From positions 125,771,462-125,835,461 of the forward strand of contig CM051455.1 of NCBI GenBank assembly GCA_028274465.1: 64,000 nucleotides of DNA. The letters are read 5' to 3'. The first letter of the stretch is position 1, and each line of letters begins with the position of its first letter. The position numbers were made by a program, and so were the translations under genes. Positions 24,412 to 36,516 of this stretch are shown one piece after another. The notes beneath the pieces were generated by a model. That model saw only the letters and a program-made list of their open reading frames with translations, did not search any database and had not been told where the DNA came from. The DNA comes from Plantago ovata (lineage: Eukaryota > Streptophyta > Magnoliopsida > Lamiales > Plantaginaceae).

Positions 24412-25210
24412 CTCGATGGAAACTATGACACACCAAGATAAAAATCTTGGACTGGCTTCAAATGGGATATTAATTGGTTTTGTTCTGGTTGAAAATTGGT
24501 TAGGATATGAGTAGAGGTGTGTGTATGTGTGTGAGTGAATATGTGACATTTAAGTGTAAAATGGTGCAGAAAACCAGAGAAATTGAGAGTTTTAATTGCT
24601 ACTACTAAAGTCCAAAGTTTGTATGGCTGTATTATACTAAAAAAGTAGGAGAATTAATTAATAAATAATTGTGAAGTAAAAAAAGAATGGAATATAAAAT
24701 GAATTATGAAAATATTATTCATTTTTTTAAGAAAGTAATTAAAATAATCAGTTAGTCTGTAGAGACTAGAGTTATATAATTTTGCCATTTTTTTCCTTTT
24801 ATTTATCATATAAAATGAGATATTAAAAAATTTAAAATCTTTTTTGTAATAGCGAACACATATCAATACTAATCTGTAGTAAATTAATTAACCGATTTGC
24901 TAAATATATGGAATGTAAAACAAATTGACTAATTTATCTTCTAATAAGATATCTTTCACTAAATCAGCTAAGCGTAGTATAGAATTATAAGCTCCTTATT
25001 AAGACTGCTAGTAGTGCTACAATTGTGGTGGAAAACTAATGTGAATTAATTTAAAGGATGGTAGGAGGGCAAGGGCCTTATCTTTAGAGTTGACACTCAA
25101 CAACATATACAAGGTCTGCGCTTTGAAGTAATAAATGATGATGGAGACACTGCAAGAAAATAACAACAATATAATATAGTAGAGTAAAAATTTATTAAAA
25201 ATAAATATTA
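24412..25210. other. Upstream region of the MEB-like gene
   Basis: AT-rich promoter side. Nothing coding is seen beyond the possible N-terminal extension to 24549. Confidence 0.5.
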
Positions 25211-25446
25211 CTTCTTCCATTTCATTACAAACTTCCTCTTTGGTCAACGACTGTCATGTTTGACTCGTATATTACACTTAAATTATATTGATAAAAAAAT
25301 TTTAAAAAATATTTAAAATACTACTAACTTATGAACTTTAATTATATAACTTTAAAAAAGAATTACATCGTACAATTTAGGAGTAATGTGCGGTCAAACA
25401 TGAAACATGTTGACCGAAGAGGAAGTTATTAATGAAATGGAGGAAG
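25211..25446. mobile_element. Stowaway-like MITE (Tc1/mariner type), TA target duplication
   Basis: The left end (cttcttccatttcattac...ttcctctttggtcaac) and right end (gttgaccgaagaggaag...aatgaaatggaggaag) are inverted repeats about 40 bp long. The 236-bp element is flanked by TA on both sides. The interior is AT-rich and non-coding. Confidence 0.85.
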
Positions 25447-25878
25447 TACTACGGTAGTAAAGTTTATAAATATATTAGGAAAATGTCAAATACATAAAAA
25501 AACGACATAATATATTTATGTGAATGGAGTGATGCTACGAAAGGAACCTTGTGATTTTGATTTTGCAGCTCTTATACTGACTTTTGGTCACGGGCATCTC
25601 GTGTATTTGTTGCATTTCCACTTTTCTAGAAAAAAGAAATCTCTTTTCTATCACATTTGTCATTTGAAAAAGAAACGTGCTGCAAAGACAACATTAGTCA
25701 AAAGTCAAAACACTCCTCCACCCCCAACTATCATTAATCCCCCGGCCCCCCACCCAATTCCAAACTAAACAATGTTTTGTAGACTCGATATTGTAAAGTT
25801 TGGGGAACTCTTTCAATAACAACCCATTACCCACCCAAGGCGAACTCCAAAGTTTTGTTTGCTTGCCTCGACATATTC
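25447..25878. other. Intergenic flank of the nested transposon block
   Basis: No gene seen. A C-rich patch (ccacccccaac, ccccggccccccaccc) lies at 25718-25756. The last five bases, tattc (25874-25878), are the copia target duplication. Confidence 0.6.
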
Positions 25879-26251
25879 TAGAAAACTGATCGATAAACAT
25901 AGATAATAATGCGGAAGCTTTAAGTATTATTGATGAACATCAGTTGTAAGTTGGGTGGTCACATATGAGACTCAGCTCCTCTATCTATAGGAGAAGTATA
26001 CTAGCTAAAATTAAACTGAGCTACCACTAATTACATAGCATTGTTTGTCTTTCTTCTCTAATTAAAGCGTGTTCCTGCAGTATTCTTTCTTGCTGTTGTA
26101 TGTTTACTTGGGCTTTGCATAGCTGCAATATTCTCTCTTTGATGTATATTTTCTTGGATTTTGGATGCATGGTGTAGAGAGTCACATGTTTTGAACTCTT
26201 CTTGTCTTGTAATGTTTGTCCTCTTGTCGACTTTCTTCATTGTTTCTAACA
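25879..26251 (-). repeat. 3' LTR of copia E
   Basis: 373 bp; the minus-strand start TGTTAGAAAC abuts a purine-rich GCGGGGGA tract at 26252-26259, the polypurine tract. Confidence 0.9.
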
Positions 26252-27310
26252 TCCCCCGCAAGATAGGAGTGTAGATGTTCTTCATTCCTATCTTGTCTCA
26301 ATATTTCAAGATTGTCACTTGCAGCGGCTTTGATAAACATGTCGCACTACAAGAAATCTCACTTTTAGCGACAAAATAGTAGAGACGGATACTATCGGGC
26401 GCTATTTAGCGACAGATCGGGTTTCTTAGCGACAGATAAGAACGAGTTGCACTCTAAGTTCAGTTCGTCCTTTGAAAGACCCAGTCCGGCTTGCAATTAG
26501 CGACGGATAAGTTTGATTCGTCGCTACATTAGTGACGGATAGATCCATTCGTCGCTAATGGAGTTGACCATTTTAAAAAATAAAAAGAAAAGAAATTGGA
26601 TAATCAACCTACAGCGACGGATAAGGTTATCCGTCGCTAAGCAATCTATACAGACCGCGATCGTCTTCTTCCTCCCCCATTTCTTCTCTGTGTATAATTC
26701 TCCCTCCACCCGAAAATTCCCCCAAAAATTCAAACTTCCGCATTTCTCATCCAAATCGAGCAATCTTGGAGTCTATTCGAAGCTAGCGGAGCAAGGAACA
26801 AGATTTGACATTCAATTTCATCACCCATAGACCATTTTTTCCAAAATTGAAGGTAATTAGCATAAACCCTAACTTTTACAAATTTGAGAATTTATTGATT
26901 TTCAATGTGTTTGAGCAATTACATGTTTATGTTTAGTTCCTACTAGGTTGTTTAGCAAGTATTGAGTATTACATTATCTTGGACTTGATAGTTTGATAGA
27001 TTTATGATGAAATTGAATTTGTAGTGGTTATTGAGTATTGAGTATGGATGTTAGGTGTTGAATTGAGTATTGACTATACGATGTATGGATGTTAGGTGTT
27101 GAAATTAATTGATGTTTATGTTATCTTGTACTTAATATTATTTTGTTTAGATTGGTGATTGTATATATAGGTAGTTTATCCGATGGATCGTTCTTGGATG
27201 TACAAGCGTGTTGGTGATGGCATCATCCTTCATAGTTTTGAGCTTCATTGAATTTGCATTGGAACATCCCTATTGTGTGAGAAAATGGTCTATAAAGTGC
27301 CCTTGCAACG

Positions 27311-27511
27311 TGATGAACTGGTTTGTCAGACTCAATTAATCAAATAAATTTGTATTTAGCCAAAGGCAATTCACAACTACAACGAAAACCGTAGTGCAAC
27401 AGTAAAATAACCTCGAGTGTCGATCTCTAAGGACTATAACTAGCTTTATCTAATCTAACTTAAGAATATAAAATCAGCAGACGATTTAGCAAAGGTTTTT
27501 CTTAACATAAA
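27311..27511 (-). repeat. Truncated 3' LTR of gypsy B
   Basis: Matches the first 200 bp (plus-strand view) of the LTR at 42919, then switches abruptly to internal sequence resembling 53865-53980 of element F. This is a deletion across the LTR-internal boundary. Confidence 0.85.
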
Positions 27512-28067
27512 GCCAAACAATACTTAACATCATCGTTCACATCCCATCCCCCTCATGAAACTTAAGCTAGTCCCTAGCAAAAGAGAATGAGTAAATAAAA
27601 AGTGATACTAGATGTTACCGAACGGTTTGACCTCGGTCGGCTGAGTATTCAAGAATGGACTTCTGATTCAAGAGTACCTCCCCACGGTGACCGCCATTCT
27701 CTTGGTCCGATGTAGCAAACACTACAAGGAGGACACCATTTAGCGATAGATCCATCCGTCGCTAAATAATACCGATCGGTCGCTAATAACAATTAGCGAC
27801 CGATCGGTGTTTTTAGCGACGGATAAAATCATCGTCGCTAAACCGTTAGTCGCTAGCGAATTAGCGACCGATGAGTTATCCGTCGCTAATTAGCGACGGA
27901 TAAGGAGGTTGACTTTTAGCAACCGATGAATTATCCGTCGCCAAAGGCCCCGGAGATCCAGCGACGGATAACTCATCCGTCGCTGGATCTCTGATGCTCT
28001 TAGCGACGGATAAGTTATCCGTCGCTGGAGCTCTAGAGCTCCTAGCGACGGATAAAGTCATCGGTTG

Positions 28068-28068
<1 letters not shown>

Positions 28069-28128
<60 letters not shown>
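28069..28128. repeat. (TA)n microsatellite
   Basis: About 30 TA units immediately inside the left subterminal repeats of CACTA-C. Confidence 0.95.
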
Positions 28129-28132
<4 letters not shown>

Positions 28133-28389
28133 TTATTTTTTTTTAAATTTTTTAGATATAATAATGAGAACCAAAATCAAATGCAACCTGTTCAATTAAG
28201 CAACATGTTACAGAAATTCTTATAGACCAAATAAACAAAAAAATAATCCAAAAAAATCATAATAAATGTACCAAAACCCTCCATACATATAATAATAATC
28301 ATACGTACACAATAATAATCCAAAATAATATCATAATGTACACAGTATTCATGTAGAAAATAGTAAATAGAGTCGAAAAGGATAGGGGA

Positions 28390-30115
28390 TCATGGAGAGG
28401 TAGGTGGTTCCATCCCCAGCTTCGCATACAACTGAGCAAACATAGTATCATATTGAGCCTTCTGCGCAGCTAGCCTCTTCACCTCCTCATCCTTCTCCTG
28501 CAACTGAAGTAAGAGGGCATGCTCTCGAGCGGAAGGTGCTGCTGAAGATGATGAAGATGTACTAGCACGGGAACGACGAGTCGGCCTCGAGTCCAATTCA
28601 GGGACGACTGCTGCACTCCCCAGTCCCAAGCGACGACCCTTCTCGTCTGGAGGATTCACCTCGAGGAAAATGACATTTATTTCCTCAACAGTGAGATCCT
28701 GATCACGAATCCTGGCCTCGTAGGCCGTCTGAAATTATAAATCAAGAGTATAAGGTGTTAGTTATGTTCTTAATTAGTTATGAGATCATCAGTATTTAAT
28801 AAACACATGTATTGTTGAACTTACCGCAATTGTTGTGGCCTCGTCACACAACCACTGTCCGAGATCTCGAGAACAAGGTGAATAGGAGACTCTCCTTATC
28901 CTTCAACTAAATGACACATGAAAGCATCATATACTTAGTTTGAAAGTTCGAAATGCAAGTAAATAACAAGTATAAGAATGATGAATTCACAAAGTTAATA
29001 CACTTACCTTCTGCCTCACATGTGCTGCAGCGATCGACTCAGAGCCAAAACGGTGTGTCACCAGGGTACGGCTCCCATCATTCGGCTGCTTCTTCCTGTT
29101 ATCAGTGTTCTGGTCAGCCTGCGGCTGGACTCTCTCGTTAGCCCAATACACCTTCCACGCCTCCCAAATTTCATCTCCGGGCCAATCACCGGTACGTGGA
29201 CGGTTATGTGTAAACAGTTTCTTCATGTTATGAACCATGCACTTGTAAAGGGCACTACCGTGAGAGTTGAAGCTCCACTAGAGATCCATCAACAATGCTT
29301 TCGGAAGGAAGAAATCTTTCTACACAATTACAAATAAACATCGAAACACATACGTTGGTGAATACTTAAAAACATTCAAGTATAACAAGGGGAAACAACA
29401 TGTATCAAATATATAACAAGGGGAAACAACATCTATTCAAGTATATCGGTGACTAACATATCACCCAAGTTCATTGGCTAACATACCACTCAAATATAGT
29501 GGCTACCATACCACTCACATTGTCCTATATTTCACTAAAACAATGGTGACTAACATATCACCCAAGTACAGTGGCTAACATACCACTCACACAAAGTGGC
29601 TAACATACCACTCACAACACAAACAATTAGGTAACTAATGTACAATTATTAACTCATCCTCAGCTCCTCGAACAACTCTCCCTTAATTTGGTCCGGGATG
29701 CAATGCCACTGGCTGCCACCCTCTTGCGGTGGGATCATCCTGTTCCGTATTATCCGACTGAGTACTTTGGCAGCGCGCTCCCCATACAACCTGTGAAGAA
29801 CAAGTAAGTCAATAGTGAAACCTTTGGTTAGTTCGGTATATATATATATTAAAAGTTCGTAAATCAGTTAATGCCTAATACTTACTTCTCTCCATTGGGG
29901 TAAAGGACATGACGACCATTCCAAATCAGACCATCTTCCGGCCTTTGAAAGGGACAACCGTCGTCTGGAACGTGAGCCCACAGGTCGTGGAGGGAGGAGT
30001 CCCAAAAACAGTAGGGGAGCCCTGCTGTGAGCCCTGCCCGGTGTCCTCTCCGTCGGTATCTGACCTCTGGGACTGCGGGGTCATGTATCGTGGCCTCCTG
30101 GGTCGTGGCATCTGC
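28390..30115 (-). CDS. Second CACTA gene, plant transposase (Ptta/En/Spm) family, element C
   Basis: Several exons are visible. A start MPRPRRPRYMTPQSQ (30112) opens a Ser/Gln/Thr-rich leader. A segment in another frame reads LIWNGRHVLYPNGEK and ends at a GT site near 29885. The next exon (about 29791-29650) carries LYGERAAKVLSRIIRNRMIPPQ and QWHCIPDQI. A further exon (29280-29010) contains NRPRTGDWPGDEIWEAWKVYW and VTHRFGSESIAA. The last exon (about 28730-28390) has a VNPPDEKGRRLGLGS motif and a leucine-rich coiled coil ending KLGMEPPTSP. This is the TNPA-like partner family, whose En/Spm member binds subterminal repeats. At least one frame change near 29920 is unresolved, so integrity is uncertain. 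Confidence 0.65.
29440..29620. repeat. Irregular tandem repeats in an intron of the Ptta gene
   Basis: Variants of gtggctaacataccactcac recur about seven times, alternating with gtgactaacatatcaccca. Non-coding. Confidence 0.85.
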
Positions 30116-30474
30116 AATAAAAAGATCCATGTTAGTACATACACAATTGAATATAAAACATGTAAAGTCATTAAGAGATAAAGTAAGGAACGACGCTAGA
30201 CATTTGGGTGGTCACGCCAGTAGGCCTGCCAATACTCATGAAGGGGAGCTGGCATCCATTCCGAAGGCGGAACTCCCAACAGCCAGTTGGCTTTCCAAGC
30301 CTCAAGTAGGATATCCCCCAACGTAGGAACTGACATCTAATAATAATCAACCTATTATATAAGATGTAAAATCAGAGATATAGTAAGGAACATTTTTTTA
30401 ATATATGCCTAATAGATAAGTCTAAGCTAAGTCTAATCTAACTACCTAGTACTAATTCACGTACCCTCTATAAT

Positions 30475-31745
30475 CTACTCTGGTTGTAAGTCAATGAAAA
30501 CATCATCATGCAACTGAATAACTTCTACTGTAGCCTGTACAGGTTTTCTAGCTTGACCATCGACATCTTCTTCTTGGTAAGAGTTGTTAATTGACTCGTC
30601 CTTCTCCACATACTCAACTTTGGATCGAGCATTTATAGGTACAGCAACTAACCAATCGCCCTTATCTTTTTTCAAGGTAGGAAACTGAAGAAATACAGCT
30701 TGAAGTGCTTGACTTGTCAAGATAAATGGTTCGTACACTTTGTACTTCTTCTTATAGTTTATCTCCACCATATCATACTCCTCAAGCCTTCTGGTGCCTA
30801 CATCAGTGGGATCATACCAATCAACATCAAACAACATTGTTCTTTTCAAAGGTACTCCGGGATATTCAAGGCGAACAATACGCCTAAGCTTCCCATAGTA
30901 ATCGTAGACATCATCACCTATGTCTTTCCCCAAGACACGAACCCCACCATTAACTGTAGCATCTGTCGATCCACACTCACTACTGTTGAACCTAAGTCCA
31001 TTTACAATGTAAGATGGGAAGGAGGAGTATCTTCTCCTAGGTCCACTTGCTAGTGCTCTTAAGTAAGGACATATTTTGTTGGCCGGGTTCTGTACATGCT
31101 CTTTGAACAATGTTGGAAATTCGGAGATTAGGGCCGCCCTAAGCATGTCCTCAATTGTGTCATCCGCCACTATAGGATTTTGCTCTACACAACGGGCGCT
31201 GAAGAAACTGCACATGATGCGTATATTTGGTTTAATACTACCATTTTCTCTAAAATAAGATTTTAATTCAATCGTAAAACGTAAGAAGGAAACTAACCTA
31301 GTAAACTTGACATGGAATGGCTTGAGCTCAGCACAATTCTGAAGGACATACGAATGTGCAACATTGTACTCCTTATCCGTCAGATATGCCACTTTTTCTT
31401 CACCATACGCCCTCCCCGAAACCTTAAAGATTGATAGTGAAACTTTATGGTCCTCTTGCACTTGAAATGTGTCTGCATTTCTAGCCGGCCTAGATGTCTT
31501 CGAAGGGACCCCAGTGTCAAAAAAATAGGAGCAAAAAGTTGCAGTCTCTGCTCGAATGTATACATTGGCAATCGAACCCTCAGGCTGAGCTTTGTTCTTC
31601 ACATAATGCTTCAGCTTGCCTAAGTATCTGTTATAATATGTCTGTCATAATTAGATATACTATACAATTATGTGTCATATATGTTTGTAGGCAAAAGTAT
31701 TCCATCTGCAATCCTACTGTACATCCAAGTACGATCAGGATTCAT
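30475..31745 (-). pseudogene. TNP2-like transposase of CACTA-C with its core deleted
   Basis: The start MNPDRTWMYSRIADG at 31745 is the beginning of a transposase-associated domain. About 100 bp later the frame changes to the far C-terminal part: KLKHYVKNKAQPEGSIANVYI (end of a DUF4218-type region), a 375-residue open frame, and a DUF4216-type block with TMLFDVDWYDP and YDMVEINYKKKYKVYEPFILTSQA. The tail is acidic and ends HDDVFIDLQPE. The whole catalytic TNP2 body, well over a thousand bases in CACTA-A, is absent. The element must therefore depend on another copy's transposase. Element D is inserted upstream of the start codon (31798). Confidence 0.78.
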
Positions 31746-31797
31746 AATTGAATGCTAAACCTGGCCAATAGAAGTTTAGTACATTGCAGCGGCTAAC

Positions 31798-33094
31798 TGA
31801 TGAATGTGTATTTTACACTTTCATTTGAGTCTTTTTCACCTATTTTAGCTATCCTCTATGTTAATTTAGCTATATTTTAGTGCATTTTATTAGAATAGTG
31901 TCACGTTTCCCTTTAGATTTTATTTTACAGGTTTTGGTTGAAATCGAGGATTTCCGGGCAATTATATTGAAGTTGACAAGGAATTGGTGTTCCAAAAGCC
32001 TATTTGGAGTATCTAAAGGTTTCCGGATAGGATTTGGAGTCTAGGGGTCGAATCTGGAGGTTAGAAGGCCACTAGAAGTCAGAAACCGAGTCCGAAAAGG
32101 GGAAGAAATCCAAAAACGCGTCGAAAACGCGGAATTCCGCGAAAAATACTCCCGGGCGAACCGCCCGGGACGTGGGGCGAACCGCCCCACACCGGGCGAA
32201 CCGCCCGGTGTGTGGGGCGGTTCGAGGCCTATATATAGTTGCTCAGATTTTCTCCGAAATTCATACTTTTCCAGACCTTCTCTCTCACCTTTCTCTGTAG
32301 TTTAAGGTAGGGACTTCCCAGAGCCTGTTCTGGGGGTCCGTAGCTTAGGAGACACTTTTTCATAGCAGTTTGGAGCTCGTAGGATCGCAATTCTTCGGAG
32401 ATTGACAACCTTCGGTAACATTGTATCTTACAGTTTATTCTACTTATTTTTTATATCTTTCAACATGTTTTCTTCTATGATTTCTGATGATTGCATGCCT
32501 ATTATGAGTAGCTAAACTTATCGTTGGTGGTAGTATGTGAATTCTTAGCAAAGGGAAGATAATCATGCTAATGGCTATATCGCGCATTATACTTCGTGTT
32601 ATTGCTTTATTTCGTTGATCAGGCTCAGCCTAAATTCTCGTATGTTGTATTAATTATTATGCACAATTGGACCCTCGTCGACCTATACGCATCTATATCT
32701 TCGTAGCGTTGAATAATTACGGAACACAATAGGACAATATTGATTGACTTGTCTGTATCTTTATCTTCGTAGTGCTTAATAATTGCAACATGACATTAGA
32801 TTGATCAAAGATCTCCATGCAAGACCGAGGAATTTACGCATGATTATTGACCCGTTATGCTTTGAAGGATCATACTATCACCAATCTCCATTATCTGTTA
32901 GAAAAACTCCTTGCTTTTACGTCTGCTGTTTTTATATTCTCTAGTTAAATAGATAAAGCTAGTTATAGTCCTGAGAGAACGACACTCGAGTCATTCTACC
33001 GCTACACTACGGTTTTCGTTGTAGTTGTGGATTGCCTTTGGCTAAATAAAAAATTTATTTGCTGAATCTGGACCGGACAAATCCGTGTTCATCA
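31798..33094 (+). repeat. 5' LTR of element D
   Basis: 1297 bp. It contains three and a half GC-rich palindromes at 32151-32225 and a TATA box (ctatatatag) at 32229. Confidence 0.92.
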
Positions 33095-33237
33095 AATTGG
33101 CGTCGTTGCCGGAGACTATACTCCTTTTTTCTGTTTAATTTGTTTATATTTTCAGCTTTCGATTCCTAATTCTATTTGTTTTAGTTTTCCTTTTTAATCT
33201 CTCTGATATTGCTTTCCTAGTCTGTTACAGATAGTGT

Positions 33238-35418
33238 ATGCCACATGCACGATCTAAAGGAACACCACTTGCTGATTCAATTGCTGAGATCGACATAGTC
33301 TACCACCAAGAAGGCGACTACTTCAAAGGCGTGCACTAGAGGAAATAGAGGATACCGATTTCTCTGAATCTCTACACAGTCTTTTCAAGGAAATCGACGG
33401 AATGGCAGAAGCTAGACCACTGAAAGCATGGGTTCAACCCACCAAGGATCGTATGAGGGGACCGGCGATTGTTCTTTTGTCTGCAACCCGAGATCTGGAA
33501 ATCAAGAACCACGCATTCCAACAACTTCCGAGGTTCTATGGCTTATCAAGGGAAGATGTGATGGGGTACTTGCACGATACCGATGATTTCGTCAACCAAC
33601 TCCCACGACCCGGAGCTGAAATAACAACGGATGAGTTGAGGATGAAGGTTTTTGCTATGAGACTTGGCGACAGAGCCAAGTCATGGTTGAGTTCTCTACC
33701 AGCAGGCTCGCTGGACACTTGGGAGAAGGTTTTTTCAGCTTTCATGGAGAAATACTTCCCTCACACCTTGACTACCGCGCTAAAGGCGCAATCACTGGAT
33801 TCAAGCAGGACTATGATGAGACCATCTACACCGCGTTTGAGAGATTCCAAGATCTCACAAACAAGTGCCCTCACCATGGTTTTGAACTTTCTGACCTAGT
33901 CCAACACTTCTACAATGGACTAACCTTCGAGAACCAACAAGTGGTGGATTTCCAATGCCGAGGCAATATTTGGGAGGAAACCGCAGAGGCCGTCTGGGCA
34001 GTTTTCGAAAGGCTTGCTAAGGGTTCGCAGTTCAAGGACCCGAGAGCAATGGTTAGAAGACGTGGACCTGAAGCTCCACCAACTCAAGAAGCCCCTATGT
34101 ATAGGGGGAATGGAGATCAATTCGAGTGCTTTACCAACGAATTGAAGCAAGTCCTCAAGAGCGCCACCGGAACAACTGTTTCAAACGAAGTATGCCGAAT
34201 ATGCAAGAACTATGGGCATGGGGCTCACATGTGTAGATCGGAGCTTGTGTATGATGATGACAACTGGGCTCGAGGAGGCGAAGAGGAAGCCTCTGCTACG
34301 GAGTTTGGTACTCAAGAAGTTACCTACGGACAAGACGGTAGGAATCCTCGAGGTGGATTTTGGAGAAGAGGATTCCGAAACATCAAGGCTATGCACTGGC
34401 TAACCAAACTTATGGACCTAACCAAGAACGTAGTAGGCTAAACTATGGTAATGATCACTACGAAAACCCCGCTCCGAAAGAGCCACCGAAGTCGAAGTCG
34501 GCTCAACTGATGGAGAACTTGCAAAAGATGGTTGATCACACCCAAAGTTTTCTCAAACGTTATGAACAAGATTCTGAGAAGACTAGGACAAGGCTTGATA
34601 GGTTGGAAGAGAGCACTAGGCTTGCCCATCAAAAGATGCAAGAGTTGATCGACCGAGGAGCAAGTAGGGATCAAGGCAAGCTGCCTAGCATCACTGAGAA
34701 GTCGATGTCATTTACCTTGGTGGGTGATCTACCTGTCGAAATCACCATCAAGAAGGTTGCTAAGTGCGAGAGTTGCAAGAGGGAAATGCCCCCACAGGTC
34801 GAGGAAGAAGAGAAGGACCTTGGTACTGACAAGAGAGAAGAAGAGCAAGAGGATCCCGAGTCACTCCCTCAAGAGGATCCCGAGTCACCCCCTAAAAGTT
34901 TCGATGTTAAGATCGAGATTGGGGAACTTGAAGATGTCCGTGCCACACTAGACACGGGATCCTACTCTAATGTGCTCCCTTTGAATGTTTTCGAGAAGAG
35001 TAATCTTGGAAAACTATCTGAGCATAGGGCTATTGTGTAACTGGCGGATGGATCCTTTATGAGACCCGAAGGCGCTGTGAAAAATGTGTTGGTCAAGATT
35101 GGTGAAGCTTCTGTATACACCAATTTTGTAGTTATGCCGGCGTCTGCACCTGGAACGGGGGATGTCATACTCTTAGGACGAACATTCTTGACTAAACTAC
35201 GCTCCGTGATGGACATCTACCAAAGGACTTGCACTATTGAAGTGGATGACAAGCAGCACGTGTTGCAAGCCATATCCGATCCACCTGATCCGCCTGATAT
35301 TTCTTTCACTACTCACTACTGTGGTCTTGCAGCCTATATTATTTCTTATTCACAGGTTCGTGGCATGAAGAGGAGATCAATGAAGGGGAAGTCTAGTACC
35401 CGCAAAAAGAAGAGATAG
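33238..35418 (+). pseudogene. gag-protease of element D, frameshifted
   Basis: It starts MPHARSKGTPLADSIAEID at 33238 and loses frame near 33310. It continues as ORFs at 33402, 33683, 34360 and 35059. The gag core has HAFQQLPRFYGLSREDV, RAKSWLSSLPAGS and TWEKVFSAFMEKYFP, as in retrotransposon gag domains. A CCHC knuckle CRICKNYGHGAHMC is intact at about 34192. The protease active site reads DTGSYSN at 34953, followed by LADGS and DVILLGRTFL. Compared with element F there are single-base losses near 33310, 33790 and 34380 and a TAA at 35038. The end is basic (STRKKKR). Not translatable as one protein here. Confidence 0.85.
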
Positions 35419-36516
35419 GCGCATACAGGAGTCGAGTCAAACACTTTAAACAATGACGCTATCCGGGAGGCAACCCGGAATTTTTATCGCTTTCTTTACT
35501 GCTTTTTTGCATGCATTCATTCTTGAACTATTTGCTTCTCGTATGCGAATTTGTTCATGTCTGTGTCGTATATATTCTTATGTCTGAGTGATATTTTTCG
35601 AGTGGTTTTATGAGAAAATTGGTTTTGGGGATTAAAAACCGCGTTTTCAGACGAAAAGACCATCTCCCCGCATCGGGGAGCGGGGGGCGAATCGGCCGGT
35701 GTGGGGCGACTCGCCCCACACCAGGTGAAAAATCGCCCCACAGTCCCAGTAGTCAAAAAACGCGGATTTCCCCTCTTTAGCTCATTTTCTTCATATCTTC
35801 ATCATTCCTTCTTCCCAAAAACCGAAAATCGCGATTTTACCTTCAAAATCTCATAACTTCTTCATTTCTTGACCAAATTTAGTGTTCTTTAGCTTAAATC
35901 GAAGCCTATTACTTGATCTATCTTTTCATCCGAACATATTTCGTCCTAATGCATTAGATTTTCAGATCTGAGGTATCATCCTATGAACCCTAATTTTCAA
36001 ATTTGGGGGTTTTTCTAATTTGAGCTTCAATTATGCTTATTTGATGCATGAGTATGTTGTTTGTATGATTAGAAGTGTTATTTACTATCAGTTGCATGCT
36101 CAATTATGCTTGGATTGTTGATTTGAGAATTTTGCTACTAGATGATATATCTTGTTATGCAATATGTCTTTATCTTTGATTTCATGCTTATGATTGTGTT
36201 TATTGGTGTAATGTTGGTGGATTTGATGATAGAATGCTTAATTGTTGAGTATGAGGATTTATGATGCTAGAATTTTTCGCTACTATGGTATGAATTGAAC
36301 CTTGTTATCTAGGATATTGGTTGTCTAAGTAAGAGCATAATGTGATGTGTTGCATGTAGTAGTTACATTGGTATGTTGCATGATGAAGAAGCTAGGCTAG
36401 ACATTAAAGGTTTGGGGAGCTCGATTGTTGATCTTATCACTTGTCTGTTTTGTTCTTACACTAGCATATGCATGAGTCAGTTTTGTGTCATACAAGGTAC
36501 TAATTGTTGTTTGTAG
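35419..36516 (+). other. Element D spacer between gag-protease and the second ORF
   Basis: Contains GC-rich palindromic modules at 35664-35742 (gggggcgaatcggcc, tggggcgactcgcccca). An AT-rich stretch follows, ending in a branchpoint-like TACTAAT (36498-36504) and a 3' splice site ttgtag (36511-36516). Confidence 0.7.

Noticed and set aside
24254-24514. Leucine-run protein on the plus strand
   Set aside because: Reverse complement of the Asn-codon run in MEB-like exon 1.
26380-28075. CRISPR-like or satellite array of TAGCGACGGAT units
   Set aside because: Orientation is mixed, spacing irregular and the units sit only at CACTA ends. They are transposase-binding subterminal repeats.
32151-32225. 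Rho-independent terminators
   Set aside because: GC hairpins without a following T run, upstream of a TATA box in a plant LTR. Bacterial termination does not apply.
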